Assembly (NCBI GenBank): GCA_964057225.1
Contig: OZ059896.1
Span: forward strand, 6,138,001-6,202,000
DNA: 64,000 bases
From: Auanema rhodensis
Lineage: Eukaryota; Nematoda; Chromadorea; Rhabditida; Rhabditidae
Direction of reading: 5' to 3'
The number at the start of each line of letters is the position of its first letter. Within the stretch, counting starts at the first letter, position 1. The translations under genes and the position numbers were made by a program. The notes under the pieces were generated by a model. That model was given only the letters and a program-made list of their open reading frames with translations, searched no databases and was not told where the DNA came from. Shown one piece after another: positions 16,704 through 32,390 of this stretch.

Positions 16704-18402
16704 CTTCCTGTAAAAGATAAAGAGATGCGGTTTTTAAACTTAGATTCCCCATGTCCATATTAGTCTAAAAACAAATTTTTATTGATATTGGTGCATGGTA
16801 ACCATGACTTTGAAATTTACGTGAACTTTAATTTATGCTAATTAAATATACACGTGATGTGCACTTGGTATGTAACTCGCTTCACGTGGAAAATAAAGAA
16901 ATGCGGTTTTCAAAATTAGATTCCCCATGTCCATATTAGTCTAAAAACAAATTTTTATTGATATTGGTGCATGGTAACCATGACTTTGAAATTTACGTCA
17001 ACTTTAATTTATGCTAATTAAATATACACGTGATGTGCCCTTGGTATGTAACTCGCTTTACGTGAAAGATAAAGAGATGCGGTTTTCAAAATTAGATTCC
17101 CCATGTCCATATTAGTCTAAAAACAAATTTTTATTGATATTGGTGCATGGTAACCATGACTTTGAAATTTACGTCAACTTTAATTTATGCTAATTAAATA
17201 TACACGTGATGTGCCCTTGGTATGTAACTCGCTTTACGTGAAAGATAAAGAGATGCGGTTTTCAAAGTTAGATTCCCCATGTCCATATTAGTCTAAAAAC
17301 AAATTTTTATTATTATTGGTTCATGGTAACCATGACTTTGAAATTTACGTGAACTTTAATTTATGCTAATTAAATGTACACTTGATGTGCACTTGATATG
17401 TAACTCGCTTCACGTGAAAGATAAAGAGATGCGGTTTTTAAAATTGGATTCTCCATGTCCATATTAGTCTAAAAACAAATTTTTATTAATATTGGTTCAT
17501 GGTAACCATGACTTTGAAATTTACGTGAACTTTAATTTATGCTAATTAAATGTACACTTGATGTGCACTTGATATGTAACTCGCTTCACGTGAAAGATAA
17601 AGAGATGCGGTTTTTAAAATTGGATTCTCCATGTCCATATTAGTCTAAAAACAAATTTTTATTAATATTGGTTCATGGTAACCATGACTTTGAAATTTAC
17701 GTCAACTTTAATTTATGCTAATTAAATATACACGTGATGTGCCCTTGGTATGTAACTCGCTTTACGTGAAAGATAAAGAGATGCGGTTTTCAAAGTTAGA
17801 TTCCCCATGTCCATATTAGTCTAAAAACAAATTTTTATTAATATTGGTTCATGGTAACCATGACTTTGAAATTTACGTGAACTTTAATTTATGCTAATTA
17901 AATGTACACTTGATGTGCACTTGATATGTAACTCGCTTCACGTGAAAGATAAAGAGATGCGGTTTTTAAAATTGGATTCTCCATGTCCATATTAGTCTAA
18001 AAACAAATTTTTATTGATATTGGTGCATGGTAACCATGACTTTGAAATTTACGTGAACTTTAATTTATGCTAATTAAATATACACGTGATGTGCACTTGG
18101 TATGTAACTCGCTTCACGTGAAAGATAAAGAGATGCGGTTTTCAAAATTAGATACCCCATGTCCATATTAGTCTAAAAACAAATTTTTATTGATATTGGT
18201 GCATGGTAACCATGACTTTGAAATTTACGTCAACTTTTATTTATGCTAATTAAATGTACATGTGATGTGCACCTGGTATGTAACTCGCTTCACGTGAAAA
18301 ATAAAGAAATGCGGTTTTTAAAATTAGATTCCCCATGTCCATATTAGTCTAAAAACAAATTTTTATTGATATTGGTGCATGGTAACCATGACTTTGAAAT
18401 TT
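16704..18402 (+). repeat. Higher-order block of the satellite, copy 3
   Basis: Same marker pair and spacing, starting 5,979 bp (34 monomers) after copy 2. Both markers are displaced by exactly 5,979 bp, so the surrounding roughly 6 kb was duplicated as a unit. Scattered single-base differences, such as TTTATCGATATT near 10,977 against TTTATTGATATT here, show that the copies are not perfectly identical. Confidence 0.85.
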
Positions 18403-21400
18403 AAGTGAACTTTAATTTATGCTAATTAAATGTACACTTGATGTGCACTTGATATGTAACTCGCTTCACGTGAAAGATAAAAAGATGCGGTTTTCAAAAT
18501 TAGATTCCCCATGTCCATATTAGTCTAAAAACAAATTTTTATTGATATTGGTTCATGGTAACCATGACTTTGAAATTTACGTGAACTTTAATTTATGCTA
18601 ATTAAATGTACACTTGATGTGCACTTGATATGTAACTCGCTTCACGTGAAAGATAAAGAGATGCGGTTTTTAAAATTGGATTCTCTATGTCCATATTAGT
18701 CTAAAAACAATTTTTATTGATATTGGTGCATGGTAACCATGACTTTGAAATTTACGTTCACTTTAATTTATGCTAATTAAATGTACACTTGATGTGCACT
18801 TGATATGTAACTCGCTTCACGTGAAAGATAAAGTGATGCGGTTTTCAAAATTAGATACCCCATGTCCATATTAGTCTAAAAACAAATTTTTATTAATATT
18901 GGTTCATGGTAACCATGACTTTGAAATTTACGTGAACTTTAATTTATGCTAATTAAATGTACACTTGATGTGCACTTGATATGTAACTCGCTTCACGTGA
19001 AAGATAAAAAGATGCGGTTTTCAAAATTAGATTCCCCATGTCCATATTAGTCTAAAAACAAATTTTTATTGATATTGGTGCATGGTAACCATGACTTTGA
19101 AATTTACGTGAACTTTAATTTATGCTAATTAAATGTACACTTGATGTGCACTTGATATGTAACTCGCTTCACGTGAAAGATAAAGAGATGCGGTTTTCAA
19201 AATTAGATACCCCATGTCCATATTAGTCTAAAAACAAATTTTTATTCATATTGGTGCATGGTAACCATGACTTTGAAATTTACGTGAACTTTAATTTATG
19301 CTAATTAAATGTACACTTGATGTGCACTTGGTATGTAACTCGCTTCACGTGAAAGACAAAGAGATGCGGTTTTCAAAATTAGATTCCCCATGTCCATATT
19401 AGTCTAAAAACGAATTTTTATTGATATTGGTGCATGGTAACCATGACTTTGAAATTTACGTGAACTTTAATTTATGCTAATTAAATATACACGTGATGTG
19501 CCCTTGGTATGTAACTCGCTTTACGTGAAAGATAAAGAGATGCGGTTTTCAAAATTAGATTCCCCATGTCCATATTAGTCTAAAAACAAATTTGTATTGA
19601 TATTGGTGCATGGTAACTATGACTTTGAAATTTACGTGAACTTTAATTTATGCTAATTAAATGTACACGTGATGTGCACTTGGTATGTAACTCGCTTCAC
19701 GTGAAAAATAAAGAAATGCGGTTTTTAAAATTAAATTCCCCATGTCCATATTAGTCTAAAAACAAATTTTTATTGATATTGGTGCATGGTAACCATGACT
19801 TTGAAATTTACGTGAACTTTAATTTATGCTAATTAAATGTACACGTGATGTGCACCTGGTATGTAACTCGCTTCACGTGAAAAATAAAGAAATGCGGTTT
19901 TAAAAATTAAATTCCCCATGTCCATATTAGTCTAAAAACAAATTTTTATTAATATTGGTTCATGGTAACCATGACTTTGAAATTTACGTGAACTTTAATT
20001 TATGCTAATTAAATGTACACTTGATGTGCACTTGATATGTAACTCGCTTCACGTGAAAGATAAAGAGATGCGGTTTTCAAAATTAGATACCCCATGTCCA
20101 TATTAGTCTAAAAACAAATTTTTATTGATATTGGTGCATGGTAACCATGACTTTGAAATTTACGTGAACTTTAATTTATGCTAATTAAATATACACGTGA
20201 TGTGCACTTGGTATGTAACTCGCTTCACGTGAAAGATAAAGAGATGCGGTTTTCAAAATTAGATTCCCCATGTCCATATTAGTCTAAAAACAATTTTTAT
20301 TGATATTGGTGCATGGTAACCATGACTTTGAAATTTACGTGTACTTTAATTTATGCTAATTAAATGTACACGTGATGTGTACTTGGTATGTAACTCGCTT
20401 CACGTGAAAGATAAAGAGATGCGGTTTTCAAAATTGGATTCTCCATGTCCATATTAGTCTAAAAACAAATTTTTATTGATATTGGTGCATGGTAACCATG
20501 ACTTTGAAATTTACGTGAACTTTTATTTATGCTAATTAAATGTACACGTGATGTGCACTTGGTATGTAACTCGCTTCACGTGAAAGACAAAGAGATGCGG
20601 TTTTCAAAATTAGATTCCCCATGTCCATATTAGTCTAAAAACAAATTTTTATTGATATTGGTGCATGGTAACCATGACTTTGAAATTTACGTCAACTTTA
20701 ATTTATGCTAATTAAATATACACGTGATGTGCCCTTGGTATGTAACTCGCTTTACGTGAAAGATAAAGAGATGCGGTTTTCAAAATTAGATTCCCCATGT
20801 CCATATTAGTCTAAAAACAAATTTTTATTGATATTGGTGCATGGTAACCATGACTTTGAAATTTACGTGAACTTTAATTTATGCTAATTAAATATACACG
20901 TGATGTGCCCTTGGTATGTAACTCGCTTTACGTGAAAGATAAAGAGATGCGGTTTTCAAAGTTAGATTCCCCATGTCCATATTAGTCTAAAAACAAATTT
21001 TTATTAATATTGGTTCATGGTAACCATGACTTTGAAATTTACGTGAACTTTAATTTATGCTAATTAAATGTACACTTGATGTGCACTTGATATGTAACTC
21101 GCTTCACGTGAAAGATAAAGAGATGCGGTTTTTAAAATTGGATTCTCCATGTCCATATTAGTCTAAAAACAAATTTTTATTGATATTGGTGCATGGTAAC
21201 CATGACTTTGAAATTTACGTGAACTTTAATTTATGCTAATTAAATATACACGTGATGTGCACTTGGTATGTAACTCGCTTCACGTGAAAGATAAAGAGAT
21301 GCGGTTTTCAAAATTAGATACCCCATGTCCATATTAGTCTAAAAACAAATTTTTATTGATATTGGTGCATGGTAACCCTGACTTTGAAATTTACGTCAAC

Positions 21401-24400
21401 TTTTTTTTATGCTAATTAAATGTACACGTGATGTGTACTTGGTATGTAACTCGCTTCACGTGAAAGATAAAGAGATGCGGTTTTCAAAATTGGATTCTCC
21501 ATGTCCATATTAGTCTAAAAACAAATTTTTATTGATATTGGTGCATGGTAACCATGACTTTGAAATTTACGTGAACTTTAATTTATGCTAATTAAATGTA
21601 CACTTGATGTGCACTTGGTATGTAACTCGCTTCACGTGAAAGACAAAGAGATGCGGTTTTCAAAATTAGATTCCCCATGTCCATATTAGTCTAAAAACAA
21701 ATTTTTATTGATATTGGTGCATGGTAACCATGACTTTGAAATTTACGTCAACTTTAATTTATGCTAATTAAATATACACGTGATGTGCCCTTGGTATGTA
21801 ACTCGCTTTACGTGAAAGATAAAGAGATGCGGTTTTCAAAATTAGATTCCCCATGTCCATATGAGTCTAAAAACAAATTTTTATTGATATTGGTGCATGG
21901 TAACCATGACTTTGAAATTTACGTGAACTTTAATTTATGCTAATTAAATATACACGTGATGTGCCCTTGGTATGTAACTCGCTTTACGTGAAAGATAAAG
22001 AGATGCGGTTTTCAAAGTTAGATTCCCCATGTCCATATTAGTCTAAAAACAAATTTTTATTAATATTGGTTCATGGTAACCATGACTTTGAAATTTACGT
22101 GAACTTTAATTTATGCTAATTAAATATACACGTGATGTGCCCTTGGTATGTAACTCGCTTTACGTGAAAGATAAAGAGATGCGGTTTTCAAAGTTAGATT
22201 CCCCATGTCCATATTAGTCTAAAAACAAATTTTTATTGATATTGGTGCATGGTAACCATGACTTTGAAATTTACGTGAACTTTAATTTATGCTAATTAAA
22301 TATACACGTGATGTGCACTTGGTATGTAACTCGCTTCACGTGAAAGATAAAGAGATGCGGTTTTCAAAATTAGATACCCCATGTCCATATTAGTCTAAAA
22401 ACAAATTTTTATTGATATTGGTGCATGGTAACCATGACTTTGAAATTTACGTCAACTTTTATTTATGCTAATTAAATGTACACGTGATGTGTACTTGGTA
22501 TGTAACTCGCTTCACGTGAAAGATAAAGAGATGCGGTTTTCAAAATTGGATTCTCCATGTCCATATTAGTCTAAAAACAAATTTTTATTGATATTGATGC
22601 ATGGTAACCATGACTTTGAAATTTACGTGAACTTTAATTTATGCTAATTAAATATACACGTGATGTGCACTTGGTATGTAACTCGCTTCACGTGAAAGAT
22701 AAAGAGATGCGGTTTTCAAAATTAGATTCCCCATGTCCATATTAGTCTAAAAACAATTTTTATTGATATTGGTGCATGGTAACCATGACTTTGAAATTTA
22801 CGTGTACTTTAATTTATGCTAATTAAATGTACACGTGATGTGTACTTGGTATGTAACTCGCTTCACGTGAAAGATAAAGAGATGCGGTTTTCAAAATTGG
22901 ATTCTCCATGTCCATATTAGTCTAAAAACAAATTTTTATTGATATTGGTGCATGGTAACCATGACTTTGAAATTTACGTGAACTTTTATTTATGCTAATT
23001 AAATGTACACGTGATGTGCACTTGGTATGTAACTCGCTTCCTGTAAAAGATAAAGAGATGCGGTTTTTAAACTTAGATTCCCCATGTCCATATTAGTCTA
23101 AAAACAAATTTTTATTGATATTGGTGCATGGTAACCATGACTTTGAAATTTACGTGAACTTTAATTTATGCTAATTAAATATACACGTGATGTGCACTTG
23201 GTATGTAACTCGCTTCACGTGGAAAATAAAGAAATTCGGTTTTCAAAATTAAATTCCCCATGTCCATATTAGTCTAAAAACAAAATTTTATTGATATTGG
23301 TGCATGGTAACCATGACTTTGAAATTTAAGTGAACTTTAATTTATGCTAATTAAATGTACACTTGATGTGCACTTGGTATGTAACTCGCTTCACGTGAAA
23401 GACAAAGAGATGCGGTTTTCAAAATTAGATTCCCCATGTCCATATTAGTCTAAAAACAAATTTTTATTGATATTGGTGCATGGTAACCATGACTTTGAAA
23501 TTTACGTGAACTTTAATTTATGCTAATTAAATATACACGTGATGTGCACTTGGTATGTAACTCGCTTCACGTGGAAAATAAAGAAATGCGGTTTTCAAAA
23601 TTAAATTCCCCATGTCCATATTAGTCTAAAAACAAATTTTTATTGATATTGGTGCATGGTAACCATGACTTTGAAATTTACGTGAACTTTAATTTATGCT
23701 AATTAAATGTACACTTGATGTGCACTTGGTATGTAACTCGCTTCACGTGAAAGACAAAGAGATGCGGTTTTCAAAATTAGATTCCCCATGTCCATATTAG
23801 TCTAAAAACAAATTTTTATTGATATTGGTGCATGGTAACCATGACTTTGAAATTTACGTTCACTTTAATTTATGCTAATTAAATGTACACTTGATGTGCA
23901 CTTGATATGTAACTCGCTTCACGTGAAAGATAAAGAGATGCGGTTTTCAAAATTAGATACCCCATGTCCATATTAGTCTAAAAACAAATTTTTATTGATA
24001 TTGGTGCATGGTAACCATGACTTTGAAATTTACGTGAACTTTAATTTATGCTAATTAAATGTACACTTGATGTGCACTTGATATGTAACTCGCTTCACGT
24101 GAAAGATAAAGAGATGCGGTTTTTAAAATTGGATTCTCTATGTCCATATTAGTCTAAAAACAATTTTCATTGATATTGGTGCATGGTAACCATGACTTTG
24201 AAATTTACGTTCACTTTAATTTATGCTAATTAAATGTACACTTGATGTGCACTTGATATGTAACTCGCTTCACGTGAAAGATAAAGAGATGCGGTTTTCA
24301 AAATTAGATACCCCATGTCCATATTAGTCTAAAAACAAATTTTTATTCATATTGGTGCATGGTAACCATGACTTTGAAATTTACGTGAACTTTAATTTAT

Positions 24401-27400
24401 GCTAATTAAATGTACACTTGATGTGCACTTGATATGTAACTCGCTTCACGTGAAAGATAAAGAGATGCGGTTTTCAAAATTAGATACCCCATGTCCATAT
24501 TAGTCTAAAAACAAATTTTTATTCATATTGGTGCATGGTAACCATGACTTTGAAATTTACGTGAACTTTAATTTATGCTAATTAAATGTACACTTGATGT
24601 GCACTTGGTATGTAACTCGCTTCACGTGAAAGACAAAAAGATGCGGTTTTCAAAATTAGATTCCCCATGTCAATATTAGTCTAAAAACGAATTTTTATTG
24701 ATATTGGTGCATGGTAACCATGACTTTGAAATTTACGTGAACTTTAATTTATGCTAATTAAATATACACGTGATGTGCCCTTGGTATGTAACTCGCTTTA
24801 CGTGAAAGATAAAGAGATGCGGTTTTCGAAATTAGATACCCCATGTCCATATTAGTCTAAAAACAAATTTTTATTCATATTGGTGCATGGTAACCATGAC
24901 TTTGAAATTTACGTGAACTTTAATTTATGCTAATTAAATGTACACTTGATGTGCACTTGATATGTAACTCGCTTCACGTGAAAGATAAAGAGATGCGGTT
25001 TTCAAAATTAGATACCCCATGTCCATATTAGTCTAAAAACAAATTTTTATTCATATTGGTGCATGGTAACCATGACTTTGAAATTTACGTGAACTTTAAT
25101 TTATGCTAATTAAATGTACACTTGATGTGCACTTGATATGTAACTCGCTTCACGTGAAAGATAAAGAGATGCGGTTTTCAAAATTAGATACCCCATGTCC
25201 ATATTAGTCTAAAAACAAATTTTTATTCATATTGGTGCATGGTAACCATGACTTTGAAATTTACGTGAACTTTAATTTATGCTAATTAAATGTACACTTG
25301 ATGTGCACTTGGTATGTAACTCGCTTCACGTGAAAGACAAAAAGATGCGGTTTTCAAAATTAGATTCCCCATGTCAATATTAGTCTAAAAACGAATTTTT
25401 ATTGATATTGGTGCATGGTAACCATGACTTTGAAATTTACGTGAACTTTAATTTATGCTAATTAAATATACACGTGATGTGCCCTTGGTATGTAACTCGC
25501 TTTACGTGAAAGATAAAGAGATGCGGTTTTCGAAATTAGATTCCCCATGTCCATATTAGTCTAAAAACAAATTTTTATTGATATTGGTGCATGGTAACCA
25601 TGACTTTGAAATTTACGTGAACTTTAATTTATGCTAATTAAATGTACACGTGATGTGCACCTGGTATGTAACTCGCTTCACGTGAAAGATAAAGAGATGC
25701 GGTATTCAAAATTAGATTCCCCATGTCCATATTAGTCTAAAAACAAATTTTTATTGATATTGGTGCATGGTAACCATGACTTTGAAATTTACGTGAACTT
25801 TAATTTATGCTAATTAAATGTACACTTGATGTGCACTTGGTATGTAACTCGCTTCACGTGAAAGACAAAGAGATGCGGTATTCAAAATTAGATTCCCCAT
25901 GTCCATATTAGTCTAAAAACAAATTTTTATTGATATTGGTGCATGGTAACCCTGACTTTGAAATTTACGTCAACTTTTTTTTATGCTAATTAAATGTACA
26001 CGTGATGTGTACTTGGTATGTAACTCGCTTCACGTGAAAGACAAAGAGATGCGGTTTTCAAAATTAAATTCCCCATGTCCATATTAGTCTAAAAACAAAT
26101 TTTTATTAATATTGGTTCATGGTAACCATGACTTTGAAATTTACGTGAACTTTAATTTATGCTAATTAAATGTACACTTGATGTGCACTTGATATGTAAC
26201 TCGCTTCACGTGAAAGACAAAGAGATGCGGTTTTCAAAATTAGATTCCCCATGTCAATATTAGTCTAAAAACGAATTTTTATTGATATTGGTGCATGGTA
26301 ACAATGACTTTGAAATTTACGTTCACTTTAATTTATGCTAATTAAATGTACACTTGATGTGCACTTGATATGTAACTCGCTTCACGTGAAAGATAAAAAG
26401 ATGCGGTTTTCAAAATTAGATTCCCCATGTCCATATTAGTCTAAAAACAAATTTTTATTGATATTGGTGCATGGTAACCATGACTTTGAAATTTACGTGA
26501 ACTTTAATTTATGCTAATTAAATGTACACTTGATGTGCACTTGGTATGTAACTCGCTTCACGTGAAAGACAAAGAGATGCGGTTTTCAAAATTAAATTCC
26601 CCATGTCCATATTAGTCTAAAAACAAATTTTTATTAATATTGGTTCATGGTAACCATGACTTTGAAATTTACGTGAACTTTAATTTATGCTAATTAAATG
26701 TACACTTGATGTGCACTTGGTATGTAACTCGCTTCACGTGAAAGACAAAGAGATGCGGTTTTCAAAATTAAATTCCCCATGTCCATATTAGTCTAAAAAC
26801 AAATTTTTATTAATATTGGTTCATGGTAACCATGACTTTGAAATTTACGTGAACTTTAATTTATGCTAATTAAATGTACACTTGATGTGCACTTGATATG
26901 TAACTCGCTTCACGTGAAAGATAAAGAGATGCGGTTTTCGAAATTAGATTCCCCATGTCCATATTAGTCTAAAAACAAATTTGTATTGATATTGGTGCAT
27001 GGTAACCATGACTTTGAAATTTACGTGAACTTTAATTTATGCTAATTAAATGTACACGTGATGTGCACCTGGTATGTAACTCGCTTCACGTGAAAGATAA
27101 AGAGATGCGGTATTCAAAATTGGATTCTCCATGTCCATATTAGTCTAAAAACAAATTTTTATTGATATTGGTGCATGGTAACCATGACTTTGAAATTTAC
27201 GTGAACTTTAATTTATGCTAATTAAATGTACACTTGATGTGCACTTGATATGTAACTCGCTTCACGTGAAAGACAAAGAGATGCGGTTTTCAAAATTAGA
27301 TTCCCCATGTCAATATTAGTCTAAAAACGAATTTTTATTGATATTGGTGCATGGTAACCATGACTTTGAAATTTACGTGAACTTTAATTTATGCTAATTA

Positions 27401-30400
27401 AATGTACACTTGATGTGCACTTGATATGTAACTCGCTTCACGTGAAAGATAAAAAGATGCGGTTTTCAAAATTAGATTCCCCATGTCCATATTAGTCTAA
27501 AAACAAATTTTTATTGATATTGGTGCATGGTAACCATGACTTTGAAATTTACGTGAACTTTAATTTATGCTAATTAAATGTACACTTGATGTGCACTTGG
27601 TATGTAACTCGCTTCACGTGAAAGATAAAAAGATGCGGTTTTCAAAATTAGATTCCCCATGTCCATATTAGTCTAAAAACAAATTTTTATTGATATTGGT
27701 GCATGGTAACCATGACTTTGAAATTTACGTGAACTTTAATTTATGCTAATTAAATGTACACTTGATGTGCACTTGATATGTAACTCGCTTCACGTGAAAG
27801 ATAAAAAGATGCGGTTTTCAAAATTAGATTCCCCATGTCCATATTAGTCTAAAAACAAATTTTTATTGATATTGGTGCATGGTAACCATGACTTTGAAAT
27901 TTACGTGAACTTTAATTTATGCTAATTAAATGTACACTTGATGTGCACTTGATATGTAACTCGCTTCACGTGAAAGATAAAAAGATGCGGTTTTCAAAAT
28001 TAGATTCCCCATGTCCATATTAGTCTAAAAACAAATAATTTTTATTGATATTGGTGCATGGTAACCATGACTTTGAAATTTACGTGAACTTTAATTTATG
28101 CTAATTAAATATACACGTGATGTGCACTTGATATGTAACTCGCTTTACGTGAAAGATAAAGAGATGCGGTTTTCAAAATTAGATTCCCCATGTCCATATT
28201 AGTCTAAAAACAAATTTTTATTGATATTGGTTCATGGTAACCATGACTTTGAAATTTACGTGAACTTTAATTTATGCTAATTAAATGTACACTTGATGTG
28301 CACTTGATATGTAACTCGCTTCACGTGAAAGACAAAGAGATGCGGTTTTCAAAATTAGATTCCCCATGTCCATATTAGTCTAAAAACAAATTTTTATTGA
28401 TATTGGTTCATGGTAACCATGACTTTGAAATTTACGTGAACTTTAATTTATGCTAATTAAATGTACACTTGATGTGCACTTGATATGTAACTCGCTTCAC
28501 GTGAAAGATAAAAAGATGCGGTTTACAAAATTAGATTCCCCATGTCCATATTAGTCTAAAAACAAATTTTTATTGATATTGGTTCATGGTAACCATGACT
28601 TTGAAATTTACGTGAACTTTAATTTATGCTAATTAAATGTACACTTGATGTGCACTTGATATGTAACTCGCTTCACGTGAAAGACAAAGAGATGCGGTTT
28701 TCAAAATTAGATTCCCCATGTCCATATTAGTCTAAAAACAAATTTTTATTGATATTGGTTCATGGTAACCATGACTTTGAAATTTACGTGAACTTTAATT
28801 TATGCTAATTAAATGTACACTTGATGTGCACTTGATATGTAACTCGCTTTACGTGAAAGATAAAGAGATGCGGTTTTCAAAATTAGATTCCCCATGTCCA
28901 TATTAGTCTAAAAACAAATTTTTATTGATATTGGTTCATGGTAACCATGACTTTGAAATTTACGTGAACTTTAATTTATGCTAATTAAATGTACACTTGA
29001 TGTGCACTTGATATGTAACTCGCTTCACGTGAAAGATAAAAAGATGCGGTTTACAAAATTAGATTCCCCATGTCCATATTAGTCTAAAAACAAATTTTTA
29101 TTGATATTGGTGCATGGTAACCATGACTTTGAAATTTACGTGAACTTTAATTTATGCTAATTAAATGTACACTTGATGTGCACTTGATATGTAACTCGCT
29201 TCACGTGAAAGACAAAGAGATGCGGTTTTCAAAATTAGATTCCCCATGTCAATATTAGTCTAAAAACGAATTTTTATTGATATTGGTGCATGGTAACCAT
29301 GACTTTGAAATTTACGTGAACTTTAATTTATGCTAATTAAATATACACGTGATGTGCACTTGATATGTAACTCGCTTTACGTGAAAGATAAAGAGATGCG
29401 GTTTTCAAAATTAGATTCCCCATGTCCATATTAGTCTAAAAACAAATTTTTATTGATATTGGTTCATGGTAACCATGACTTTGAAATTTACGTGAACTTT
29501 AATTTATGCTAATTAAATGTACACTTGATGTGCACTTGATATGTAACTCGCTTCACGTGAAAGATAAAAAGATGCGGTTTACAAAATTAGATTCCCCATG
29601 TCCATATTAGTCTAAAAACAAATTTTTATTGATATTGGTGCATGGTAACCATGACTTTGAAATTTACGTGAACTTTAATTTATGCTAATTAAATGTACAC
29701 TTGATGTGCACTTGATATGTAACTCGCTTCACGTGAAAGACAAAGAGATGCGGTTTTCAAAATTAGATTCCCCATGTCAATATTAGTCTAAAAACGAATT
29801 TTTATTGATATTGGTGCATGGTAACCATGACTTTGAAATTTACGTGAACTTTAATTTATGCTAATTAAATGTACACTTGATGTGCACTTGATATGTAACT
29901 CGCTTCACGTGAAAGATAAAAAGATGCGGTTTTCAAAATTAGATTCCCCATGTCCATATTAGTCTAAAAACAAATTTTTATTGATATTGGTGCATGGTAA
30001 CCATGACTTTGAAATTTACGTGAACTTTAATTTATGCTAATTAAATGTACACTTGATGTGCACTTGGTATGTAACTCGCTTCACGTGAAAGATAAAAAGA
30101 TGCGGTTTTCAAAATTAGATTCCCCATGTCCATATTAGTCTAAAAACAAATTTTTATTGATATTGGTTCATGGTAACCATGACTTTGAAATTTACGTGAA
30201 CTTTAATTTATGCTAATTAAATGTACACTTGATGTGCACTTGATATGTAACTCGCTTCACGTGAAAGATAAAAAGAAGCGGTTTACAAAATTAGATTCCC
30301 CATGTCCATATTAGTCTAAAAACAAATTTTTATTGATATTGGTGCATGGTAACCATGACTTTGAAATTTACGTGAACTTTAATTTATGCTAATTAAATGT

Positions 30401-30673
30401 ACACTTGATGTGCACTTGATATGTAACTCGCTTCACGTGAAAGATAAAGAGATGCGGTTTTCAAAATTAGATTCCCCATGTCCATATTAGTCTAAAAACA
30501 AATTTTTATTGATATTGGTTCATGGTAACCATGACTTTGAAATTTACGTGAACTTTAATTTATGCTAATTAAATGTACACTTGATGTGCACTTGATATGT
30601 AACTCGCTTCACGTGAAAGATAAAAAGATGCGGTTTTCAAAATTAGATTCCCCATGTCCATATTAGTCTAAAA

Positions 30674-32085
30674 ACAAATAATTTTTATTGATATTGGTGC
30701 ATGGTAACCATGACTTTGAAATTTACGTGAACTTTAATTTATGCTAATTAAATATACACGTGATGTGCACTTGATATGTAACTCGCTTTACGTGAAAGAT
30801 AAAGAGATGCGGTTTTCAAAATTAGATTCCCCATGTCCATATTAGTCTAAAAACAAATTTTTATTGATATTGGTGCATGGTAACCATGACTTTGAAATTT
30901 ACGTGAACTTTAATTTATGCTAATTAAATATACACGTGATGTGCACTTGATATGTAACTCGCTTCACGTGAAAGATAAAGAGATGCGGTTTTCAAAATTA
31001 GATTCCCCATGTCCATATTAGTCTAAAAACAAATTTTTATTGATATTGGTTCATGGTAACCATGACTTTGAAATTTACGTGAACTTTAATTTATGCTAAT
31101 TAAATGTACACTTGATGTGCACTTGATATGTAACTCGCTTCACGTGAAAGATAAAAATATGCGGTTTTCAAAATTAGATTCCCCATGTCCATATTAGTCT
31201 AAAAACGAATTTTTATTGATATTGGTGCATGGTAACCATGACTTTGAAATTTACGTGAACTTTAATTTATGCTAATTAAATGTACACTTGATGTGCACTT
31301 GATATGTAACTCGCTTCACGTGAAAGATAAAAAGATGCGGTTTTCAAAATTAGATTCCCCATGTCCATATTAGTCTAAAAACAAATTTTTATTGATATTG
31401 GTGCATGGTAACCATGACTTTGAAATTTACGTGAACTTTAATTTATGCTAATTAAATGTACACTTGATGTGCACTTGGTATGTAACTCGCTTCACGTGAA
31501 AGATAAAAAGATGCGGTTTTCAAAATTAGATTCCCCATGTCCATATTAGTCTAAAAACAAATTTTTATTGATATTGGTTCATGGTAACCATGACTTTGAA
31601 ATTTACGTGAACTTTAATTTATGCTAATTAAATGTACACTTGATGTGCACTTGATATGTAACTCGCTTCACGTGAAAGATAAAAAGATGCGGTTTACAAA
31701 ATTAGATTCCCCATGTCCATATTAGTCTAAAAACAAATTTTTATTGATATTGGTGCATGGTAACCATGACTTTGAAATTTACGTGAACTTTAATTTATGC
31801 TAATTAAATGTACACTTGATGTGCACTTGATATGTAACTCGCTTCACGTGAAAGATAAAGAGATGCGGTTTTCAAAATTAGATTCCCCATGTCCATATTA
31901 GTCTAAAAACAAATTTTTATTGATATTGGTTCATGGTAACCATGACTTTGAAATTTACGTGAACTTTAATTTATGCTAATTAAATGTACACTTGATGTGC
32001 ACTTGATATGTAACTCGCTTCACGTGAAAGATAAAAAGATGCGGTTTTCAAAATTAGATTCCCCATGTCCATATTAGTCTAAAAA
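30674..32085 (+). repeat. Eight-monomer (1,411-bp) tandem duplication within the array
   Basis: A rare 3-bp insertion in the A/T run (AAATAATTTTT) tags monomers at 28,031, 30,674 and 32,085. The last two are 1,411 bp apart, which is eight 176-bp monomers plus the 3 bp; the first two are 2,643 bp apart (15 monomers plus 3 bp). The neighbouring variants (GGTTTACAAAA, TTCATGG) repeat in the same order, so this is a block duplication and not convergent mutation. Confidence 0.75.
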
Positions 32086-32390
32086 CATATAATTTTTATT
32101 GATATTGGTGCATGGTAACCATGACTTTGAAATTTACGTGAACTTTAATTTATGCTAATTAAATATACACGTGATGTGCACTTGATATGTAACTCGCTTT
32201 ACGTGAAAGATAAAGAGATGCGGTTTTCAAAATTAGATTCCCCATGTCCATATTAGTCTAAAAACAAATTTTTATTGATATTGGTGCATGGTAACCATGA
32301 CTTTGAAATTTACGTGAACTTTAATTTATGCTAATTAAATATACACGTGATGTGCACTTGATATGTAACTCGCTTCACGTGAAAGATAAA

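Noticed and set aside
21761-21943. 60-codon open frame inside the satellite
   Set aside because: It exists only because a single change (ATATGAGTC) removed the TAG found in this frame of other monomers. The frame shifts with each 176-bp period and nothing else supports coding.
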